From Adineta vaga (Eukaryota; Rotifera): 64,000 bases of DNA. The stretch spans positions 17,856,001-17,920,000 of the forward strand of contig CP075493.1 of NCBI GenBank assembly GCA_021613535.1, in the 5' to 3' direction. Under the pieces are notes generated by a model, which was given only the letters and a program-made list of their open reading frames with translations, was not told where the DNA came from and made no database searches. How positions within the stretch are numbered: position 1 is the first letter of the stretch; every line of letters begins with the position of its first letter. Positions 57,148-64,000 of this stretch are shown here, piece by piece. Made by a program: the position numbers and the translations under genes.

Positions 57148-58292
57148 TAGAGGTTCACACAGTTCAGTTCATGAATCGACTGTAAAGAGCTTTAAAACTG
57201 AACTTTATCATCAATTCAGTTCATCTGAACTGAACTCATCGATCAGTTCTTCTAAAAGAACTGCTGAGTGTATTCAAGTGCTCTTATAGAGAGTATCCTT
57301 CAGTCTTCTACTCCTACCATATTCGATTCTCAATGGTTCTCGAAAACTTGTTCTCTCGACTGAAAAGGGTCGTATCAAGTGAACCCAAGTTGGTGTCAGT
57401 CAAAGTTGAGTCTAAATTCATATTTTACCATTTTTAGCTCATATGAAGCGAATCAAAGTGATACATATTAGCTCATACTATGCCCATTTTAAATATTTAG
57501 TATCCTAGTACCGGAAGTATCGCTCCCAAAACAGAATAATAGTACTCATAATCCGAAAGTATCACTCTCGAAGCAGAACACAACTGTTCTGTTATTGGGA
57601 TGGAACTTCAGAGTTATGAGCACTATTATTCTGTTTTGGAAAGAACAAATCTTTAGATAGCCAACTAATGATGTTCTGGCAACGTTTTTCAGAAGGTATA
57701 AAAGCATTTGGACTATGTTATCCGAACAATTTACATTTTGATTGGCCCACTTTTTTCTATAAGAAGTGAACTACATTTCATAGAATAACGCGTTGAGTTA
57801 ACTTCCTACGACCGAGCTTTTTATACAGTTCAGCTCATTTGAACTGAACTGTTTGAGAAGTGAGCGGTTCTGAACTTGAACTCACTCAAAAAAGAATTGT
57901 CTGTTTGCTGAGCGTTTTAAAGTTCTACAGCAGCTACGAAATCGAAAATGGTTCTTCCCCTGGATACACCGGCAAAATCTTTGATACGAAACCATTTTAA
58001 GATCAGTGGGACTCAACTAGGTTTCCTAAGAAAAATACAAAACCATTGAAGTTTTAGACAAATTGTTAATGATTTGATACGAATCCTCAATAGTTTGATG
58101 CGAAATCCAGATGATTTTATATTTTCCTCACTAAAATTATTTGAATCCACCGATCTTAAAATTGTTTCTTAGCAAAGATTCTGCCGGAGTATATAGGGGA
58201 AGAACCATTTCAGGTTTCGTAGCTGCTGCAGAACTTTAAAACGTTCGGTAGACGGACAATTTTTTTCGAGTGCCAAACTGTGTGTATCTCTA
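57148..58292. mobile_element. hAT-like foldback element, 1.1 kb
   Basis: The ends are TAGAGGTTCACACAGTTCAG and, inverted, TAGAGATACACACAGTTTGG. Flanking octamers GTCTTCAT (left) and ATCTTCAC (right) agree at six of eight positions, consistent with an aged 8-bp duplication. Inside, about 57895-58015 and about 58140-58265 are inverted copies of each other, sharing GTTTTAAAGTTCT, CAGCAGCTACGAAA and ATGGTTCTTCCCCT. Several GTTCAGTTCAxxTGAACTGAAC palindromes also occur. No transposase. Confidence 0.6.
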
Positions 58293-59809
58293 ATCTTCAC
58301 GCGTTCACACACTGACATATTTAATCAAATGTTGCTTCTTTTTAGATATTTCTAGTTTTTACAACACTTGCATACTTACTGTTTTACACGTATAAAACTT
58401 GGAAATACAACGTCGCCAATAATGAAAATGACAGTATTAGAGAAGGTGCAAAAAACAAGCAATGATGTCTCTAATAGCATCAGCAGCTTTTACTGCCTCC
58501 AATTGTTCGCAGAGTATTGCATATTTCGCACAAGAAGGCATCTGGCTCGATGTCTATCGAGCGCATTCGTTCGGCAATTGTTGCTGTTCTTGAATAGAAC
58601 AATATACTACGAGCAGCAGTTCACTTCGATGAAGGTCTGAGTATGTTGGTGCAAACTAGTGATGGGCCGAAGGACGCGTAAAGCGGTATTCGTTTGCTTC
58701 CGTTGCCTTCGCAGTGGCGATGAGGCTACAGTCATTGGTTTCTCTTTCCTACGATTATAGTCGTAGGAAACAGTGGCAGAACGAGAAAGCGCATAAATTC
58801 TTCACGGTGTAATGAACAGCATACATTTTTTACGTAATAAAAATTGTTCTTGCTATGGTCCAGAAACAATTAAAAAGCATTGTCATTCTACAGATGCTAG
58901 TGAATTTTATTTGCAACCGTATTTTCCTCATTCATTTGAGGTAAAAGAATCCGTTTCAACTACAGTTTATTTTTCGATGAACATAATAGAAATATGACAT
59001 TTAATAATTTAATTTAATGTGGACAGGAATATAATCACAGAAGACCGGAACATTGAAGAAAACATTCGAACCGGTTGTTTAGTGATTTCTGCAGTACACA
59101 TAACTTTCGAATAAAATCCGAAGTTTCCGCATTTATTTTATAATATGTTGACGAAATTCAATTCTAATTATATATTTTTGTTCAGCATGAGTCGGCGCGT
59201 TGACTCATGTGTTATTTTTTTACTTTTCGCCAATTTAGTAAAAACTTTTCTCTTTACATACGAAGAGTCACCCGTCCAAATGAGTGGATCAAGATCAATT
59301 TACAGAAACTCTGTTAAGCTACATTACAGGATCTAATCACTTATAGAGTTTTGTAGAGTGAAACATTGCCTATCACATCCTGTATTCAGAATTTTATTTC
59401 ATTTCGAGATGATCGAGATATTGCTACCGACTTTTCTTTCAGGCATTGACCTATGAGTAGGGAACTGCAAAGTGGTCCCGGTCCCGCCGTGACCGGGACC
59501 GGGACCGGGACTGGGACCAATTTTTTTTTAACGGGACCGGAACGGGACCGGGACCAAAATTATCAGCTGGTCCCGTCAATTTTTTTTCATTCACAATCAA
59601 AGAATTGATAATTTCCATCAATCTCATAGATTATCTCGTGAATAAAGGCAAAATATATTAATTTGATTGGTTAGTAATTCTACCATTCTCTTCGTTCTTG
59701 CCTCTATAGACAACCAATAAAAATGTGTTACTGTTTCTTTCTGGTAAGTAGTAATGGTAACTTAAAATAAATCTATTAGAAAATAAATATTTGTTTGAAC
59801 ATAACGAAC
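58293..59809. other. Repeat-derived intergenic DNA
   Basis: A perfect hairpin TTTCCTACGAnnnnnTCGTAGGAAA lies at about 58745-58770, after a GC-rich segment starting GTGATGGGCCGAAGG (58669). 59090-59145 is the inverted copy of the 9245-9300 dispersed repeat. 59457-59580 starts GTAGGGAACTGCAAAGTGG, like the element end at 35568, followed by a (GGGACC)n-type simple repeat. The short frames at 58368-58640, 58812-58997 and 59145-59336 have no motif. Confidence 0.45.
59478..59578. repeat. (GGGACC)n-type simple repeat
   Basis: Imperfect tandem GGGACC/GGTCCC hexamers (for example GACCGGGACCGGGACCGG) are interrupted by a T-run. This is extremely GC-rich against the local background and adjoins an inverted-repeat element end. 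Confidence 0.75.
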
Positions 59810-61320
59810 ATGGCGACGTCAAGCATTTACAACAAACAACAAATTCTTGAAATAATAAAAGAAAAATATCCCCTCATGGAATTTATTAAACCAAAGCATG
59901 TAAAAAGTGTCAAATGGAACAATTATTTACAGATATATGTTAATGGTGTTGGTCAACCTTTCTTATCAACCAATCATCAAATTCGTTGCTCTTCTTCTTC
60001 TTATATATCAACTATAACGAAGTAAACAGACTAGTATGCTTTTTCATTCTTTCTCTTTCTCTTCGTCTTCTTCTATTCAACACACTTCACACATTCCTCG
60101 TTTACCTCATTATGTCACAAAACGTTTTGATGCTTTACTTTTCTATAACTCCATATAGCCACTTATACTACATGTAACTTTCCTCTTTTTCTTCTACGGA
60201 CATACGACTTTAGCCATGCGTCCGATTTCTTTTCTTTTTTGCCAGCGTTCGTATAATAACATGCATCCGTTGTTTTCCATCGTTCTTGTATTGTTATTAT
60301 ACTGAATAAAGCCTTGTTACCAAAAAAAACCTTTCATATCTTGTATAAGCTGTCATGCTGTTCTTGCATGGAAATCAAGTGATGGAACAAATGTTATGGA
60401 CAAACATGACAAAGCATGTCAAAAACAATTACCATCATCAAAACAACAATCAATCAAATCATTTTGTTCAATAGATAAGGATGCTCAAAGTCGATTGATT
60501 AATTCAACAAAACGAAAAATTACTGATGTGTTAGCCGAATGTTGTGCAATAGATAGTTTACCATTTAGTTTGGTTGAAGGTGTAGGATTTCAAGAACTCA
60601 TTGGAAATTTACTCAAAGCTGGTCGAAAATTAGGTACAGGTGTTTCATCTAGTGATATTTTACCTGATTCAACAACAGTAAATTAAGAATATTTTTTTAA
60701 TTTAATTTTTGCAGATTGTTAATATCATTTTTTTAATTTAAGATCAGTCGTCATATCGATAAGATTTACGATTTTCGAAAAGAACAACTAAAATCATATT
60801 CGAAAACGATGACCAATTACGTAATTATCGTTGATTTTTGGACTGAACATAATACTAAGGTACATTATGGTGGTGTAACTGTTCATACATATTCAGAGCA
60901 ATATGGTCTTCTCGTTTTTGTTCTTGCTTGTAAACCATACGATTTACCAACTCAATCATCGGATAATATTCGATTATATACAAATAAAATACTTGAATCA
61001 TATGATTTAGATTTGGAAAAGGTGAATTATGTGGTCAGTGATAATGAGAACAAGATGCGTGCGTCATTTAGAAGTAATATTATTCGTATTGGTTGTTCAA
61101 CACATTTTATTAATAAAATCATTGAACATTCCTTGTGCAAACAAGATATTGATTGTGATGCTATCCAACAATTATTTGGGTTACATGAATTTCGGTCCAG
61201 GAATTTTTCGTCCCAGACTTTCGGCCCAGTCCGAAATTCCGGTGACATTTGGGTCCAGGGACGAAAAATTAACGAAATTTCGGTCCAATTCTTAATTAAA
61301 TTAGATTTAATTAATTATCA
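59810..61320 (+). pseudogene. BED zinc finger + hAT transposase gene, 3' end lost
   Basis: The first ATG is at 59810. Exon 1 has KSVKWNNYLQIYV, the start of a BED-type finger. The finger continues after an intron with CHAVLAWKSSDGTNVM and HDKAC (about 60355-60420). Next comes a helical region (RKITDVLAECCAIDSLPFSLV), typical N-terminal hAT sequence. A further exon from about 60745 has IIVDFWTEHN (first catalytic Asp), YGGVTVHTY and VVSDNENKMRAS (second Asp). The match ends at about 61190 where a GC-rich insert with GAATTTCGGTCC/GGACGAAAAATT words begins. The frame then reads nonsense and stops, so the catalytic Glu and dimerisation region are missing. The exon 1 donor is not certain. BED/hAT proteins bind transposon ends; this copy cannot be active. 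Confidence 0.7.
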
Positions 61321-61329
61321 ATTAGTGAC

Positions 61330-61455
61330 TTCATAGTGCTGAGCAACATGAATTTCAAAATGCATAGTGCTAAGCAGTATGACATAGTGCCGAGCAGTAT
61401 GAATATCAAGAGAATCATCTTGCTAAGCAGTATGACATAGTGCCGAGCAGTATGA
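61330..61455. repeat. Short tandem repeat, unit CATAGTGCYRAGCAGTATGA
   Basis: Five or so copies of CATAGTGCCGAGCAGTATGA and variants (TGCTGAGCAACATGA, TGCTAAGCAGTATGA) are partly separated by ATCAAGAGAATC-like spacers. It lies directly after the damaged end of the hAT gene. Confidence 0.7.
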
Positions 61456-62186
61456 TACAAAGTTCTTCAAGAATTGGTAGTTTTAGTGGTAAAATTATTA
61501 TTAGAAATGCTTGATTAATTTTAGAATTCTTTCGCATTTATACTGGGAAAATAGATGAAAAAAATGATACAAAGCTCAATAAAACGAATACATTTTTATC
61601 ATACAAAAGTATTGTTCGTTGCATGTATTGTTTTCCTGAATAATATATGCACATATGGTTTAATTGTTCGATAGAGAAACTGCTTTGTAGAATTAAGTAA
61701 ATATATGTCAATTTTAGCATAGATGATTATCTATATCTTTCTACGATATTTTTGAAATCTAGTAAATGAAAAGGAAGATATTTTGGATGATTAATACACA
61801 TCCAAGTTTTTATTGGAATCAACGATCAATAGATACATTAAATACTTCCTCAAAGCTTGAAGTACTTTCAGAATGACAATCTGCAAACATCTATACATAT
61901 ATAAATTGTACAATTTGTTTATCTAGGTGTTTCATGTATACATTGTACCTTCAGATTGTTGTCAAATGATTTACTATTTATGTTAATTTCCTTTGAGAGT
62001 TGTTTTATTTTATGTATTCATTTTTGAAATCATATCTATTTTAACATTCATGTGATTTGTATCAAATCTGATTCTTTCCTTTGTAATTGTTCTATACAAT
62101 TTTCGACTAACAATATTAGATTCCCTTTGCACATAGTTATGAACAAGATGAATATTAAATCTTTCTGACTGTTTTGTTCGTTCGAT
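61456..62186. other. Intergenic, nothing recognised
   Basis: AT-rich sequence without supported coding, repeat end or RNA gene. Confidence 0.4.
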
Positions 62187-62312
62187 CTATAGGTCATTTC
62201 GTCCGTTTTATGCGTTCGATCTATGGGTCATTTCGTCCGTTTTATGCGTTCGATCTATGGGTCATTTCGTCCGTTTTATGCGTTCGATCTATGGGTCATT
62301 TCGTCTGTTTTC
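62187..62312. repeat. 34-bp tandem repeat, about 3.7 copies
   Basis: The unit starts GTTCGATCTATGGGTCATTT and continues CGTCCGTTTTATGC. Copies are nearly identical; the first has ATAGG for ATGGG and the last ends CGTCTGTTTTCT. Confidence 0.85.
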
Positions 62313-62659
62313 TTAGAAGATGAATCAAATCTTTTATATTCTATGCAACATGTATTCGAGTAATGCCTGGATTCAATTATATTCATCAAATACTTTCTTT
62401 CTTTGGTGATATTGATCGATCTATTCACAATTATTTCTTTGTTACCCACTATGTTTATATTTCTTTTTTTCCTTCATATCGCTCATGACTTTTAACAAAT
62501 GCTTATCTAAGTATTAACTTTGATTTTTTCAAAAAAAATTAAAACCATCATCTCGTGAACCTCAATTTATATTTATTGTTATATACTCAACTATCAGTAA
62601 GAAAGTGTAGTATATTTAAGTGTTTTACTGATTTTTTAATTTGATTGTTAGGTACTACT

Positions 62660-64000
62660 ATGAATCAAACATTTTCTTCCTACACATCCAGATTATCAAG
62701 AACATCTTCATTTTTGACACCAACTAACAATGACGATCAAATATTAGATCTAATACAAGTGTCTCATGAAAACGATCAATCTACCGATAGCATTTTAGAT
62801 TCTGAATCTGAAGTGGATTGGTTGGATAATAGTGAATACTATGAAGTTGTAGATAAAAATAACATCAATTTTGGAACAACAAATAGAAATGGTCGAGAAA
62901 TGTATATGTGTGGATATTCATATCAAGTGAAAACAGCAAATGTAGTAACAACGCGTTGGAGGTGTATAGTTCGGAAACCATCTTGTGCAGCTACTATTTG
63001 TACAAATAATATTGATGACAGCTTTTCTGATTGGAATGGTGTCCATCATCATCATCCACCAGATGCAAATCGTGAATTGATCAAAGCTATTATGACAAAA
63101 ATCAAAGCAAGAGTTGCAGTCGAACCATATCCAGTTCTTATTATAGCAGAAGAAGAAATTCGTAAAGCAAAACTGACTACAACACAATTAGCAGTTATGC
63201 CACTTCCTTGTCAATTAGGTATGTTCCATCCATATCTATTATCAATGCTTTATAATTATTTTTATAATCTTCCAGAGTCCGCATTACAAAAACATAGACG
63301 GAAAAATATTCCAGCACTTCCGACTTCATTATGTTTTGAAATTCCATCGCTTTATAAACATACGTGGTCAGGTGATCGATTTATTTTAGCTGATGTACAG
63401 AAGAAACGAGTTGGTGGACGTCTTATTATGTTTAGCTCTCCTCAACAAATAGAAATATTGTTGAACAGTTCCATATGGTTTTGTGACGGCACGTTCAAAA
63501 CTTGTCCGAATTTGTTTGGACAAGTTTATATCATTCAATGTTTGGTTGGTAATCAAGGTACGTTTAAAATCGATTTCTATTTGTTGTTATCATAAGAAAG
63601 AGGTTCTCTCTTACTCTGTTCAGCGTTACCAGTATTATATGCTTTGACAGCTAATCGTAAAAGGAAAATGTATGAAGAAATGATTGGAATTATTATTAAT
63701 TTAGCAGCTAGTCGAGGGAGAACTCTTGCAGTTGATACCGTGGTGTCTGATTATGAAGATGCTTGGTTACGTGCAGTAGCAAATACAGTAAGTATTGTCG
63801 TTAATACAATGTTGAACGATTAATTTAAATTTATCTAAAACGTATGTTTTCTTTTTATTCGTGTAGTTGCCTAATGTATCACGACTCGGATGTTGGTTCC
63901 ATTATACCCAAAGCTGTTATCGAAATATCAAAAACTTAGGATTATCTGGTTTATATGATAATGAACCAGATGTGAAATTAGCCTTAAGAAAATTTCTTGC
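62660..64000 (+). CDS. FLYWCH zinc finger + MULE transposase-like gene, 5' part
   Basis: Exons 62660-63557, 63624-63787 and 63867 to the window end join in phase with GT-AG introns. The start is the ATG at 62660; an AG at 62650-62651 also allows an upstream exon. A FLYWCH-type finger lies at residues about 75-140 (GREMYMCGY, WRCIVRKPSCAATI, HHHHPP). The MULE transposase core follows: WFCDGTFKTCPNLFGQVYIIQ with the first catalytic Asp, ALPVLYALTANR, TVVSDYEDAW with the second Asp, and RLGCWFHYTQSCYRNIKNLGL. The third catalytic residue would lie beyond the window. The frame is open throughout. It could be an active Mutator-like transposase or a domesticated gene; no terminal repeat is visible in the window. 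Confidence 0.8.

Noticed and set aside
1-64000. tRNA or rRNA genes
   Set aside because: No cloverleaf-like box A/box B arrangement or conserved rRNA core was noticed; a dedicated scan was not possible.

Overview
The window is AT-rich metazoan nuclear DNA that looks like a bdelloid rotifer. The signs are short spliceosomal introns of about 50-60 nt with clean GT-AG borders, a very mixed load of single or low-copy transposons, an intronless gene of bacterial/fungal type (a Baeyer-Villiger monooxygenase), and a tail-to-tail repetition of the same gene pair on one molecule, as reported for Adineta vaga. The species is not determined. The mixture of transposons, a foreign gene and minisatellites resembles the subtelomeric accessory DNA described for bdelloids.

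Layout. 1-4.1 kb: gene-poor, with one decayed piece resembling a D8C (uromodulin-like) domain. 4.1-6.3 kb: a small piggyBac-like MITE, then a multi-exon gene joining a catalytically degenerate JmjC-like domain to two RRM-like domains. 6.3-10.1 kb: no recognised gene; two GC-richer decayed repeats. 10.1-15.6 kb: a foldback element interrupted by a 4.9-kb hAT-type transposon with 8-bp target-site duplications. That transposon carries a broken glycogen debranching enzyme fragment, a small membrane-protein ORF and a palindromic G-rich minisatellite. 16.3-17.4 kb: a minisatellite element with a period of about 52 bp.

17.8-30.9 kb (+ strand) and 47.8-39.7 kb (- strand): two diverged copies, tail to tail, of one nested gene pair. 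The outer gene is SAMD3-like; its SAM domain is split between exon 1 and exon 2 by a long intron. A complete C2H2 / HDxLEG transposase-like gene sits inside that intron on the same strand. In copy 1 the inner gene is interrupted by a young Gypsy-type LTR retrotransposon (21.3-27.4 kb) and the outer gene has a nonsense codon. In copy 2 the inner gene is open over 875 codons, but the outer gene is split by a 627-bp foldback element.

31-39.6 kb, between the copies: two more 52-bp minisatellite elements, a 311-bp hAT MITE, two other inverted-repeat elements, and a possible micro-exon gene on the minus strand. 48.3-53.2 kb: a fourth 52-bp minisatellite element, then a hAT transposase remnant adjoining a full-length APE-type LINE with a 13-bp target-site duplication. 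55.4-57.0 kb: the Baeyer-Villiger monooxygenase, the only clearly intact metabolic gene. 57.1-58.3 kb: a hAT-like foldback element. 59.8-61.2 kb: a BED/hAT transposase gene, damaged at its 3' end. 62.7-64.0 kb: the 5' part of a FLYWCH + MULE transposase gene that runs off the window.

The most interesting candidate for an undescribed system is the SAMD3-like / C2H2-HDxLEG two-gene nest, kept with the same exon phases in both copies. Other notable items are the dead-JmjC/RRM fusion, the gene-carrying hAT element, and the family of elements that hold arrays of unrelated sequence but constant 52-bp period. Coordinates and splice sites were read by eye from the sequence. No database search was run.
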